A stretch of DNA of 64,000 bases, taken from assembly GCA_045637805.1 (NCBI GenBank), contig JAZUAE010000018.1, positions 1-64,000 on the forward strand. The letters are read 5' to 3'. Source of the stretch: CAKVLG01 sp045637805 (GTDB lineage Bacteria; Bacillota; Clostridia; Christensenellales; UBA1242). The notes under the pieces were generated by a model. The model was given only the letters and a program-made list of their open reading frames with translations. It was not told the DNA's origin and ran no database searches. The translations under genes were made by a program, and so were the position numbers. Positions 7,861 through 16,074 of this stretch are shown in pieces (the first letter of the stretch is position 1; each line of letters starts with the position of its first letter).

Positions 7861-7914
7861 TTGAACTTTATCTTAACTTTGTATCTAATAAAATTAAAGA
7901 ATTTCGGCAAATGT

Positions 7915-7939
7915 AAAAACAAGCCCAAAGGCTTGTTTT
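7915..7939. terminator. Terminator of the TSCPD gene
   Basis: AAAACAAGCC-CAAA-GGCTTGTTTT touches the stop codon of the minus-strand gene at 7939. Confidence 0.85.
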
Positions 7940-8193
7940 TATTTTGTTTCTTCTTTAGCTTTTCTAACAGCAATAGCAAGTTGGTCAGCGCAAGATGTAT
8001 TTCTCCAACCGCAAGTATTACCTTTTAACTTATTTTCTATTTGCTCCACAGTAAACCCGTCTACAAGTTTACTTATTGCTTTTAAATTGCCATTGCAGCC
8101 GCCCATAAATTTAACGTTTGTTATAATGTCGCCATTAATATCAAATTCAACGCTAGATGCACAAACATCTTTTGTTTTATAATTGTACTTCAT
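7939..8193 (-). CDS. TSCPD-domain protein (TIGR03905 type)
   Basis: 84 residues. The family signature is visible: cysteines in KDVCASS and MGGCNGNL, then TCGWRNTSCADQLAIAV at the C-terminus, where TSCADQLA is the TSCPD motif. The family is related to a domain of B12-dependent ribonucleotide reductases and is thought to bind metal; its reaction is unknown. It has AGGAG before the ATG, and its first 17 bases overlap the end of the upstream metallopeptidase-like gene, so the two are probably co-translated. A truncated, almost identical copy of its C-terminal half lies upstream of that gene (9938-10105). Confidence 0.85.
   Translation of the reverse strand: MKYNYKTKDVCASSVEFDINGDIITNVKFMGGCNGNLKAISKLVDGFTVEQIENKLKGNTCGWRNTSCADQLAIAVRKAKEETK
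7971..8042 (-). repeat. 72-bp direct repeat, copy 1
   Basis: This segment of the TSCPD gene recurs at 9973-10044 in the same orientation with about three differences by eye. The pair brackets the 579-codon gene. Confidence 0.8.
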
Positions 8194-9916
8194 TTGTTTC
8201 TCCTAACTTTTCTTTTAAAAGCATTCCATCATTAATTCTTTTGTTTGCTTCCCCCTCTCTTTTTCTACGGTTTTCTTCTCGCTTTAATTGTAAACGGAGT
8301 TCAAATTCGTCTGGTTTATTGAATAGACTTCGAGTAAAATTTTCGCCATAAACGCCTGTTAAATAATTTTTCTCCTCATCGTCAGTCATGGATTGTAAAT
8401 CATATAAATTGTGAATTTTTTCACGACGTTTTTCGTCTACCCCCAGTGATGCACAAATTATTGACAACTCTTCTTTACTATATTTTCCGCTTTCTTGTAC
8501 TCGTTCTATATATTTATCTGTCGAACTTAATAATGTCTTATTAATATCTTCAAACTTTTGCAAATCTGTTTTAGATACGTTTTTATCTAATAAATTTCTA
8601 ATCTCTAGCCCAGTTTTTGCACTATCATATAATCTATGTGCAGTTGCTAATTTGTTTTGTTTGATTAGATTTTGAATTGTGTTCGATAATGTACCAACAT
8701 CACCGATTTCTAAAAAATCAAAATTAAACACATCATAATGCAAATCACCATATGCAAACATCTTAGCAATATTTGAATTTACTTCTTTTTGTTTGCCAGG
8801 CGTATAATCAGGTCTATTTTTTAACTGTTTTGCCAAATGCGTAAGCCCATATGTATATCCAGTAGCAAGCGAAGTATACATACAATTAACATGATCATTA
8901 ATAGACATATTTTTTATTCTTTGGTTGGAAATATACTCTACTGCACAATGCAAACTTTCTTTTAAATTACTTTTCACATTGGCCATCACATTACTAGAGT
9001 ATTGACCATATTTATCTTTAAACTCTTCAGATTCCATCAAAAGAGAAATTTGAGAATTTAAACCTGATACAGTTTCTGCCAACTCTTCTATTGAAACATT
9101 TTCAATTGCTTCATTTACAGATGATCTTCCTGTATTCTCAATTGCAAGTAATTCTTCATCTTGCTGTTCAAGCCTAGTAATATGCTCTCTTTCTTCCTCA
9201 ATATGTCTTTTAACCACCTTATCCATAATGTTATCAGCAGTTATACAATCAATCATGTGATTTGCAAATTCATAACCAGTTTTTCGTGCATCTTCTTCAT
9301 GTGCAAACTTAAAATATTGATCCGATGCAAATTTTTCACAAACTTTTTTCTTCTCTTCTTTAGAAAGGTTTTTAAACTCACTTGAATCCTTGCCTAATTG
9401 TTTCTCTAAAATTTTAAAAACGAAAGCAACAGCGTCATCAGTTATTTCCTGTTCGTTTAGGTCATGTATCATATTTTTAACTTTTTTCTTGTTATCATCA
9501 GTAAGTCTATTAAAATGTTTTTGTGGTACATCTTTTAAAGCATTAATCTGTGATATATGTCTTCGCTCATGGCCCAAAACATAAAAAACCTCAGAAAGCG
9601 GAATTTCTTTTTTTATCAATGCTTTTCTTAAAAAATCTTCAGATATTGTTACAACTTTTGTTTGTTTTGAAGTCTGCGCTGATGCGTCACTACGACGTGT
9701 GTCACCAATAATGAAATATGCATGTTCATCACTGTTACTCACATATGGGTTTTTATTTAATACCGCGTCACAGAAGTTATACAATAATAGGCCTTGCTCT
9801 TGTGGCGATAAAGACTCATTACCATCCATATAAACACTGTATAACAGATCAGCAAATTCTGCTCTTTGTATATCATTCTCCATATTTGCCTGGGTTTTAT
9901 TTTTCATTTTTGCCAT
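8177..9916 (-). CDS. Large protein with an HExxH zinc-peptidase-like motif
   Basis: 579 residues, cytoplasmic, mostly helical. At about residue 113 it has YVLGHERRHISQI, an HExxH motif. A possible third ligand is in the NEQEITDDAVAF or HEEDARKTGYEF segments 35-110 residues later, the latter resembling the ExxA element of other zincins. The remainder is charged coiled-coil-like sequence with no recognised domain. ATG 9916 has AGGAG ten bases upstream. It overlaps the TSCPD gene by 17 bases and is flanked by copies of the same 72-bp repeat, so the gene appears to have been inserted or duplicated into place. Function unknown; a peptidase acting on a protein partner is the best guess. Confidence 0.6.
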   Translation of the reverse strand: MAKMKNKTQANMENDIQRAEFADLLYSVYMDGNESLSPQEQGLLLYNFCDAVLNKNPYVSNSDEHAYFIIGDTRRSDASAQTSKQTKVVTISEDFLRKALIKKEIPLSEVFYVLGHERRHISQINALKDVPQKHFNRLTDDNKKKVKNMIHDLNEQEITDDAVAFVFKILEKQLGKDSSEFKNLSKEEKKKVCEKFASDQYFKFAHEEDARKTGYEFANHMIDCITADNIMDKVVKRHIEEEREHITRLEQQDEELLAIENTGRSSVNEAIENVSIEELAETVSGLNSQISLLMESEEFKDKYGQYSSNVMANVKSNLKESLHCAVEYISNQRIKNMSINDHVNCMYTSLATGYTYGLTHLAKQLKNRPDYTPGKQKEVNSNIAKMFAYGDLHYDVFNFDFLEIGDVGTLSNTIQNLIKQNKLATAHRLYDSAKTGLEIRNLLDKNVSKTDLQKFEDINKTLLSSTDKYIERVQESGKYSKEELSIICASLGVDEKRREKIHNLYDLQSMTDDEEKNYLTGVYGENFTRSLFNKPDEFELRLQLKREENRRKREGEANKRINDGMLLKEKLGETNEVQL

Positions 9917-9937
9917 ACATTAAAATCTCCTCATATA

Positions 9938-10105
9938 TTACCAATTTTTATTCACATCTTTTTTTGAAAGCGCAATAGCAAGTTGATCAGCGCAAGATGT
10001 ATTTCTCCAACCGCAAATATCACCTTTTAACTTATTTTCTATTTCTCTATCCCACCAGTCTTCGAGTTCCTTGATGGTTGCTATTCTAATTTTTATACTC
10101 TCTCT
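9938..10105 (-). pseudogene. Truncated second copy of the TSCPD gene
   Basis: An open frame with no usable start ends in EIENKLKGDICGWRNTSC, then ADQLAIALSKKDVNKNW and a stop. It matches the C-terminal half of the intact protein at 7939-8193 almost exactly, but the tail after LAIA has diverged. Upstream the frame continues as IATIKELEDWWDRE, unrelated to the TSCPD N-terminus, so this is a chimera or scrap. Confidence 0.7.
9973..10044 (-). repeat. 72-bp direct repeat, copy 2
   Basis: See 7971-8042. The distance between copies is about 2.0 kb, exactly enclosing the metallopeptidase-like gene. Confidence 0.8.
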
Positions 10106-10146
10106 TTATTTAAGTATAATTTATTTTAAAACATTTATCAACCTTT

Positions 10147-11775
10147 TTAACCCTTTCTGTTTTTATAATAATCATAGTTTCCATAATATGTTGTAATTTT
10201 ACCATTATCAAACTCTATAACTTTATCGGCAAAATTATTAATAAAATATCTATCATGCGATACAAACAAAATTGTCCCCTCAAAATCTTCTATAGCTTTT
10301 TCAACAGCTTCTTTTGTTTGCAAATCTATATGGTTAGTAGGCTCATCAAACACAAGACAATTTACTTGTTGCTGCAATAAAATAGCCAGTTTTAGCCTGA
10401 TTTTTTCGCCACCTGACAAATTCTTCACAAGTTTATTTATATCAGCGTTAGAAAAGTAAAAATTAGCCAAAATTCGTCTAGCCTTTTCTTCATGAATACT
10501 TATTTCTTCAATAAAACAATCTAAAACCTTGTCTTTTTCGTTTTTAAAATTTATCGTTTGAGGCAAATATCCAACCTTTACGCTCGGCCCAACAAAAATT
10601 TCACCCTCACTGTTTAATTCACTTTTTCCAAGTAGAGATTTTACAAACGTAGACTTACCACTACCATTTGCTCCGATTAGTGCAATTCTTTCACCTGCTG
10701 TTATTATAAAGTTAATATTGTTTAATATGGTTTTTCCACTTGGTAAAATCACTGAAAAGTTACGAGCTTCAAATATTCTTTTGCTTGATTTCGCATCTTC
10801 ATTAAACTTTAATTTTACTTTATTATCTTCCTTAGGTCTTTCAATTTTTTTAGCCAGCAATCTATCTAATTGAGTTTGAAGTGCGTGCGCTCTATCACAA
10901 AGAGTTGAACTATTTTTAGCCATTCCCATTGTTGAAAAATACTTAATTTGTTCTTGTAATCTTTTTATAACTATTTGCTGGTCTTTATAGTCAGCCATTG
11001 CTTTTTCAAACTCTTTATCGCGTTCTTTTAAATAGCCACTATAATTTGTATTATAAACTTTTGCTGTAAGCCCTGATAAATCTATAATTTTTGTAGACAT
11101 TTTATCTAGGAAATATCTATCATGCGAAACAATAACACTTGCACCTTTAAAAGATTTTATATAACTTTCAAGCCATTCAATTCGATTAATATCCAAGTGA
11201 TTAGTAGGCTCATCGAGCAAAAGCAATTTTGGTTTCTGCAAAAGAACCTTTGCAAGTTCAACAAGAGTCTTTTCTCCACCACTGAGTGTTGAATATTCCT
11301 GGTCAAGTTTATCCATTATTTTAAGCCCACTACAAACAGTATTAATTGCGACATCTATGTCATACCCACCTTTTCTTGAAAACTCTTCAATTAATAGACA
11401 GTATGAAGATAACACCTTTTCATGCTCGCCACTTCTAGTAGTATCCGATAAAATGTCTTCATATTTTTTCAATCTTTTTCTCATTTCCTCTAAATGTGGG
11501 AATGCATCTTTAAGAGTGTCTCTCACATTTCTTGAATCTAGCTTATCTGAAGCAGTTTGATCCAAATATGCAACGCTTGCATCTTTACTAATATTAACAG
11601 AGCCAGAATCTCCTTTTATTTTTCCTGCAATAATTTTCAAAAGCGAAGATTTACCACAACCATTAGGACCAACGATTGATATAGAATCTCCTTCATTAAG
11701 AGTAAAAGATAAATCCTCAAATAGTTTTCCATAGCCAAAATTTAAACTCAATTTATTAATATCTAAAATAATCAT
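10147..11775 (-). CDS. ABC-F family ATPase, probable ribosome protection protein
   Basis: 542 residues with two ABC cassettes in one chain and no membrane segments. Cassette 1 has Walker A GPNGCGKSS, signature TLSGGEKTL and Walker B LLLLDEPTNH; cassette 2 has GANGSGKST, NLSGGEKIRL and VFDEPTNH. The linker between them is charged and helical. ABC-F proteins bind the ribosomal E site; many in Bacillota displace antibiotics. The start is ATG 11775, with AAAAGGAG eight bases upstream. In front lies a leader peptide, a hairpin and a terminator, the layout used to induce resistance ABC-F genes in response to ribosome-stalling drugs. Which drug, if any, cannot be read. A housekeeping ABC-F role is the alternative, but those rarely have such leaders. 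Confidence 0.85.
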   Translation of the reverse strand: MIILDINKLSLNFGYGKLFEDLSFTLNEGDSISIVGPNGCGKSSLLKIIAGKIKGDSGSVNISKDASVAYLDQTASDKLDSRNVRDTLKDAFPHLEEMRKRLKKYEDILSDTTRSGEHEKVLSSYCLLIEEFSRKGGYDIDVAINTVCSGLKIMDKLDQEYSTLSGGEKTLVELAKVLLQKPKLLLLDEPTNHLDINRIEWLESYIKSFKGASVIVSHDRYFLDKMSTKIIDLSGLTAKVYNTNYSGYLKERDKEFEKAMADYKDQQIVIKRLQEQIKYFSTMGMAKNSSTLCDRAHALQTQLDRLLAKKIERPKEDNKVKLKFNEDAKSSKRIFEARNFSVILPSGKTILNNINFIITAGERIALIGANGSGKSTFVKSLLGKSELNSEGEIFVGPSVKVGYLPQTINFKNEKDKVLDCFIEEISIHEEKARRILANFYFSNADINKLVKNLSGGEKIRLKLAILLQQQVNCLVFDEPTNHIDLQTKEAVEKAIEDFEGTILFVSHDRYFINNFADKVIEFDNGKITTYYGNYDYYKNRKG

Positions 11776-11807
11776 ATATGTTCTCCTTTTGGGCAATTTT
11801 TATTCAA

Positions 11808-11880
11808 ATAAAAAATTTGCCACACATAATTTTTTGTAGTTTTTTTTCAAATCCAAAAAAGCATGCTATATGGCAAATTT
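11808..11880 (-). terminator. Attenuator terminator in the ABC-F leader
   Basis: On the minus strand AAATTTGCCA (11880-11871) pairs with TGGCAAATTT (11822-11813), followed by more T. The loop is 48 bases. The base of its 5' arm, CCATATAG (11873-11866), is complementary to CTATATG of the preceding hairpin, so opening that hairpin would favour an antiterminator. Confidence 0.65.
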
Positions 11881-11921
11881 AAAGCACAAGATTATTTTAT
11901 AAAATTCTTCGCACTAAAAAC

Positions 11922-11981
11922 CTACATATAGCAACTATATGTAGGAACATCATGCCTCAGAATTTTATCAAAATAACTCAT
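11922..11981 (-). CDS. Leader peptide of the ABC-F gene
   Basis: A 19-codon frame, MSYFDKILRHDVPTYSCYM, with AAAAGGAG seven bases before ATG 11981. Its last codons form a strong hairpin (11945-11921, CCTACATATAG-TTG-CTATATGTAGG). A ribosome stalled within the peptide would keep the 5' arm open and free CTATATG to pair with the attenuator. This is the arrangement of leader ORFs before erm and ABC-F resistance genes; the specific stalling signal is not evident. Confidence 0.7.
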   Translation of the reverse strand: MSYFDKILRHDVPTYSCYM

Positions 11982-12003
11982 ATTATTTCTCCTTTTATAT
12001 TTT

Positions 12004-12032
12004 TAATATACAACCACAAATCGACTTTGTCA
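12004..12032 (-). promoter_or_regulatory. Promoter of the ABC-F leader transcript
   Basis: TTGACA (12032-12027), 17 bases, TATATT (12009-12004). The start should fall about 15-20 bases before the leader peptide ATG. Confidence 0.75.
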
Positions 12033-12186
12033 AGTAAAGAATAAAATCCCAACTTATATAAGTAAATACTATTTTTCTAAATTTCTTCCTTTTTTTTATT
12101 ATTTAACATGCTGAATAAGCAATATGCCTTACATAAACAATTGTCAAACATTAACAAATGATAAAACACGCAAATATAACTGTTAA

Positions 12187-12258
12187 AAAAACAATCCAGC
12201 GGATTGTTTTCTTTACGATCTTCTCCATCATGAGTAGTTCGAGTTCTATACTTAACCA
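12187..12258. repeat. Palindrome-and-T-arm module, copy C
   Basis: AAAACAATCC-AGC-GGATTGTTTT, then CTTTACGATC and a T-arm-like AGTTCGAGTTCT ending in TTAACCA. Same order as copies B and D. On the minus strand the hairpin with its T-run may also end the radical-SAM transcript. The surrounding 12,033-12,304 holds no credible gene. Confidence 0.55.
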
Positions 12259-12304
12259 AACAAATAGTCTACTTTAAATATTAATTTTATTTTCTGATAA
12301 ATTT

Positions 12305-13552
12305 TTATCTATTTAAATTTTGTAATATTTCATTCATATTACATTCTATATAATTTTTAAATATTTCTTTAACATACCTTTCACTAAACATACAGAACGG
12401 CTTGTTTTGTAAATATTCATTTCTACATCCAAAATTGCAAAGTGGAAGCATATTACAATCTAAACATTTCTTAGGCATCTTTGGAGCACACCAACGTGCC
12501 GTATTGTATTCATTTGTGTTGTTGTATACATCTCCCACTTTTAAGTTGTTATTTTTAATCTCTTTAGAACACTTAAACAAGTCACCATTTGGCATAATAA
12601 CAAAATTAGATAAAATATATGCCGGGCATATTTTATATCTTGGTTTTAGACGATTTATAATATCATTTTGAAGACCACACTTCATTAATTTTCTTAAAAT
12701 CAAAATGTCTTCCTTTTCAGAAGATACCAAATCATTATTCCTATCGTCATACATTATTTTTCTAGCTGATACAAAAACATTTTTATACTTAGAGAATTTT
12801 TCAGATAAAAAATCTATCAATTCCATCAATTCATCTAAATTATATGTATCATAGTTGAGACGTATATTTACAAAAATATTATTAGTTAGAAGTTTTTCTA
12901 TAGTTCCAATAACCCTTTCAAATGCATTTGGCTCATTAAATAGTTTAACCTTTTCATAGGTCTCTTTTAAACCATCAAGCGTAATTTGTACAGTCTGCAA
13001 ATTCCACACATTTTTAGCTCTACTGATGAGTTGATCATCAAAAATATAACCATTAGATATCATTTTGCTAAAAACAGTGTAACCTTGCCCATTTAGTTTT
13101 TCACATATATATGTGATAATATGATGATTTACTAGTGGCTCGCCACCAAACCATTCAATAGTTAAACTTTTATTTTCTTTATTTTGGTTAATTATAAAAT
13201 CACAGACCTTATCTGCTGTTTTTTCATCCATTGTTTGAACTTCAACACCCTTTTCATAGCAATAAAAACACTTAGCATTACAAGCCGTAGTAGTTAAAAT
13301 TCTATAAAAAGAAGATTTATCTTCTTCAAGCACTTTTCTGCTATTGTAAAGAAACAATTCTGTTTCATCAACTTCATCTTCAACATAAAATCCCAATTCT
13401 ACAAAATTATTAAAATATGTAGAATTTGTATCCATGTTACAAAATTCAGCATAGTTTTTATCATTTAAAATAACACAAGTGTAATTTAATGAATTAAAAA
13501 TTAAATTTGCACCACTATTTGAAACAATTACATTATACTTAGACTTTTTCAT
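12305..13552 (-). CDS. Radical SAM/SPASM peptide maturase
   Basis: 415 residues. The N-terminal ~80 residues look like a precursor-recognition region. The radical SAM cluster is at TACNAKCFYCYEKG (about residue 90), followed by the EWFGGEPLVN motif that helps bind SAM. The C-terminal SPASM part has cysteines in KICPAY, FKCSKEI and CLDCNMLPLCNFGC. Such enzymes form thioether or carbon-carbon cross-links on a ribosomal peptide. The adjacent 34-residue cysteine-rich peptide (13613-13717) is the natural substrate; CFYCY and the C-x-C core suggest a ranthipeptide-like thioether product. AGGAG precedes ATG 13552. No exporter or protease gene lies next to it. Confidence 0.88.
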   Translation of the reverse strand: MKKSKYNVIVSNSGANLIFNSLNYTCVILNDKNYAEFCNMDTNSTYFNNFVELGFYVEDEVDETELFLYNSRKVLEEDKSSFYRILTTTACNAKCFYCYEKGVEVQTMDEKTADKVCDFIINQNKENKSLTIEWFGGEPLVNHHIITYICEKLNGQGYTVFSKMISNGYIFDDQLISRAKNVWNLQTVQITLDGLKETYEKVKLFNEPNAFERVIGTIEKLLTNNIFVNIRLNYDTYNLDELMELIDFLSEKFSKYKNVFVSARKIMYDDRNNDLVSSEKEDILILRKLMKCGLQNDIINRLKPRYKICPAYILSNFVIMPNGDLFKCSKEIKNNNLKVGDVYNNTNEYNTARWCAPKMPKKCLDCNMLPLCNFGCRNEYLQNKPFCMFSERYVKEIFKNYIECNMNEILQNLNR

Positions 13553-13573
13553 ACTCTCTCCTATTAGTAAAAT

Positions 13574-13603
13574 AAAAAAAGTCTAAAGAAAGAATCTTTA
13601 GAC
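13574..13603 (-). terminator. Internal terminator between precursor and maturase
   Basis: GTCTAAAGA-TTCTT-TCTTTAGAC followed by seven T on the minus strand. Partial read-through would give many precursor copies per maturase, as in many RiPP operons. Confidence 0.8.
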
Positions 13604-13612
13604 CATTGCCAA

Positions 13613-13717
13613 CTAGTCGTTCATTAATTGAGAACAATCTGGACCAGAACCACCAGGGCAGTTGCAAGACATACTTACAACATGTGATAATTGCATTTTC
13701 TTTAATACAAAAAACAT
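13613..13717 (-). CDS. Cysteine-containing RiPP precursor peptide
   Basis: 34 residues with AGGAGG before ATG 13717. The leader reads MFFVLKKMQLSHVVSM and the core is SCNCPGGSGPDCSQLMND, with three cysteines in a C-x-C-x8-C pattern and a Gly/Pro turn. It directly precedes the SPASM enzyme gene with a terminator between. A related but shortened peptide lies upstream (13831-13899) and shares LKKMQL. Thioether bridges from the cysteines are the likely modification; the bioactivity is unknown. Confidence 0.75.
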   Translation of the reverse strand: MFFVLKKMQLSHVVSMSCNCPGGSGPDCSQLMND

Positions 13718-13830
13718 AACACTTACCTCCTATTTGGTATCTTAAGTTTAACATAAAAAGTCAATCTTGTAAACATTTATTTATGTAATTTCTAAAATTA
13801 ATCTTTTACAACACTAGAACGAAAATACTC

Positions 13831-13899
13831 CTAGCCATCAGTAGAATATGAAGACACATTCGCTAATTGCATTTTCTTTAATATTGAAAACTTAAACAT
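13831..13899 (-). pseudogene. Degenerate second precursor peptide
   Basis: 22 codons from ATG 13899: MFKFSILKKMQLANVSSYST, then DG and a TAG. The leader part LKKMQLxxVxS matches the functional precursor, but the core has lost every cysteine and ends early. AGGAAG lies close before the ATG. The DNA around the stop still resembles the other copy's leader region, so this is a decayed tandem duplicate, or a truncated peptide with a decoy role. Confidence 0.6.
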
Positions 13900-13929
13900 G
13901 CTTCCTATTTTTAAACTAACATAATAAAA

Positions 13930-14334
13930 TTATTGCATTTTTAACTTATTATATATTTCTTGAATTTCATTTTTTGCACCATAGAATTTTGGCCACGCAT
14001 CTATGTTGTCATTTTTCTTACGTGGAATAATATGCACATGAAAATGCGCTACGGTTTGACCAGCACTTTCGTCACTTGCATTGAGCAAGTTAACCCCATC
14101 ATATCCACAATTATTTACACAATGACTTGAAACTTTTTTTACAGTATCCATTAATTGCGTTAAGGTTTCCATATCACAGTCAAGAATATTTTTTACATGC
14201 TTTTTAGGTATTGCAACCATATGTCCATCAACATCTTTTGCAATATCCATAAAGACTAATGTATGTTCGTCCTCATACACTTTTAGACTTGGAATATCCC
14301 CTCTTATAATCTTACAAAAAACACAATTATCCAT
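13930..14334 (-). CDS. HIT-family nucleotide hydrolase
   Basis: 134 residues, typical HIT (Hint-branch) length. The histidine triad is HFHVHIIPR near residue 97. The N-terminal CVFCKIIRGDIPS with two cysteines is the usual zinc-binding start of Bacillota HIT proteins. They hydrolyse AMP-linked phosphoramidates or dinucleotides in the cytoplasm. GGAGG lies before the ATG. The MazG-like gene lies 41 bases upstream on the same strand, so the two nucleotide-cleaning genes are probably transcribed together. Confidence 0.9.
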   Translation of the reverse strand: MDNCVFCKIIRGDIPSLKVYEDEHTLVFMDIAKDVDGHMVAIPKKHVKNILDCDMETLTQLMDTVKKVSSHCVNNCGYDGVNLLNASDESAGQTVAHFHVHIIPRKKNDNIDAWPKFYGAKNEIQEIYNKLKMQ

Positions 14335-14375
14335 TTGCTATTCCTCCAAATTAACACAAATTAAAAACATTAAAT

Positions 14376-14681
14376 CTATCTTCCGCTTCCTAAATGTCCC
14401 TTTTCTTCAAAACGTTTTTTCATTTTTTGAAGAACAATATCTAAACATTCATCAGCATAAAAATCCAACTCATCAGCAAGAGATAGAAGTGAATACAAAA
14501 CATCTCCAAATTCTTCTTTAAAGTCATCACTTAGTTTAAATTCTTCAGCACCATAGTTAGAGTTCTTTAAATATTCTTTTGCTAATTCTCCTAATTCACT
14601 TTGAATATCTGAAAGTCTAGCAAAAACAGGCATCGGATCAAAAGTCTTAATTTTATTAAATTCTTTTACTTTATTTTGCAT
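14376..14681 (-). CDS. MazG-like nucleotide pyrophosphohydrolase
   Basis: 101 residues of all-helical MazG fold. Metal-binding acids are seen in SELGELAKEYLK and, 20-30 residues later, in DDFKEEFGDVLYSLLSLADEL, giving the ExxE...ExxD pattern. It would split NTPs to NMP and pyrophosphate, perhaps damaged nucleotides. ATG 14681 is preferred to the upstream in-frame ATG because GGAGG stands eight bases ahead. Confidence 0.82.
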   Translation of the reverse strand: MQNKVKEFNKIKTFDPMPVFARLSDIQSELGELAKEYLKNSNYGAEEFKLSDDFKEEFGDVLYSLLSLADELDFYADECLDIVLQKMKKRFEEKGHLGSGR

Positions 14682-14764
14682 AAGATTATCCTCCACACTT
14701 TCAAATTATATATTACCAAAAAACTTATGTCAAACTTCTATATATCAAATCTCAATTACAAAAT

Positions 14765-14800
14765 AAAAAGACTAAAGCATATTCTCGCTTTAGTCTTTTT
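14765..14800. terminator. Terminator hairpin, related to 18872-18905
   Basis: AAAAAGACTAAAGC pairs with GCTTTAGTCTTTTT. About 45 bases including the flanks ACAAAATA and ATGGTGC are shared with the hairpin at 18872, so the element is repeated rather than independent. It lies between the minus-strand gene at 14904 and the MazG-like gene. Confidence 0.75.
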
Positions 14801-14903
14801 ATGGTGCACCATATTGAGTCTAAATCGAACATTTTCCAATTTTTGTTTCTCATGCATAGATAATTTATTTATAAACACATATTTCCCCTATTTTGCACCT
14901 CTA

Positions 14904-15821
14904 CTACCACTTCTTTTCATCTAATGATTCTTGTATAATTTTTTTACATTCATCTTTTACCGCAACGGCCTTATCAATCTGTTCATTACTTGCACCAAAA
15001 TGCATATTTTCTGCTATAAAATCACAACTATCCATAACTTTCTTTGTAGCAGTATCACCTAACACATCAACAAACACTTTGTTAGAATTTTTTAGTTTAC
15101 ATTCACATATTTCATGTTTGTATTCATTATAAAAATCTTTCATAAAAATATCTGGTGCCCAATAAATTCCACTATTAATAAACGTTCTTTCCAATTTTTG
15201 TTGTCCTTGCAACATTGGACAACCATTTTCTAGTAAATAGTTATATATATCAACTGCGATTTTGTCTGTAAAATATTCATTAAACATTTTGTTTTCTTTA
15301 CTATGATCTTTATTTATTTTTTCAAACCCACTACAATCTAAGCCATCTATGGTATTACCATCAATAGCGTGTATCAATTCATGAATGAGTCTAGGATAAA
15401 AATTTTTATCACACATATCAATAAATACAATAGGTATTTTGCCCTTATGTTTAGATTCTGCAATAGAACAAGATGACTGATTCTTTTTTTCTAAGATATT
15501 ATCTTTAACCATATTTGAAAAATCATTCTTATCACTATCATCAATAGCCTCATCATCTATGGATTCCAATTTTTTAAACAAAATTTCTAGTTGTTCATCT
15601 ATTTCTTTTTCCTTATTTTTACTTTTAGAAAAATAAGGAAAAAATATAGTGTTTTGTATCCTAGTTTTTATAAAATCTATATTTTGTTCACCATAAAACT
15701 GTTCAAACGCTTTTAATAAATATGGCAAAAATTCGCTAATAGCTATTTTATCTAAACATTTTGGTTCAACAAAACCCGTCTTAGTTGTTTCATTTTTGTA
15801 TTTTTCACGTTGTATTGTCAT
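14904..15821 (-). CDS. Orphan zincin-like metallopeptidase
   Basis: 305 residues, soluble. At about residue 158 it has RLIHELIHAIDG, a clear HExxH, and about 40 residues later FNEYFTDKIAVDIY, whose glutamate fits the third zinc ligand of gluzincins (ExxxD). The 150 N-terminal residues are charged and helical. ATG 15821 with GAGG upstream is chosen over an in-frame upstream ATG. It is not part of an operon. No family was recognised; it is the second orphan HExxH protein in this host segment, but the two do not obviously resemble each other. Confidence 0.65.
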   Translation of the reverse strand: MTIQREKYKNETTKTGFVEPKCLDKIAISEFLPYLLKAFEQFYGEQNIDFIKTRIQNTIFFPYFSKSKNKEKEIDEQLEILFKKLESIDDEAIDDSDKNDFSNMVKDNILEKKNQSSCSIAESKHKGKIPIVFIDMCDKNFYPRLIHELIHAIDGNTIDGLDCSGFEKINKDHSKENKMFNEYFTDKIAVDIYNYLLENGCPMLQGQQKLERTFINSGIYWAPDIFMKDFYNEYKHEICECKLKNSNKVFVDVLGDTATKKVMDSCDFIAENMHFGASNEQIDKAVAVKDECKKIIQESLDEKKW

Positions 15822-16074
15822 ATCTTTTTCCTCTTTTTCTATAATATTGCATAAACAAGGTATAGTCAATCATTTCATAACAATTCCCCTCATATTTTAC
15901 AAAACAAAAATACCAGATATATTACATTCATGAAAAGGAAAAGCAACGCATAAAAAAGCCAAACAAGTTTACTTATTCGGCTTTACCAAATTATTTACAT
16001 AATTATAGATATTCTGTAAATCTAATCTTTATTAATACTTTTTATATTTTGGAATACAAAATCTATATGTTTAG

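Noticed and set aside
12077..12259. 60-codon minus-strand frame near module C
   Set aside because: Runs through the palindrome and T-arm scrap; no ribosome site or recognisable protein.
13539..13754. 71-codon frame over the RiPP precursor
   Set aside because: It is out of frame with the precursor, which has the AGGAGG site and a sensible cysteine core.
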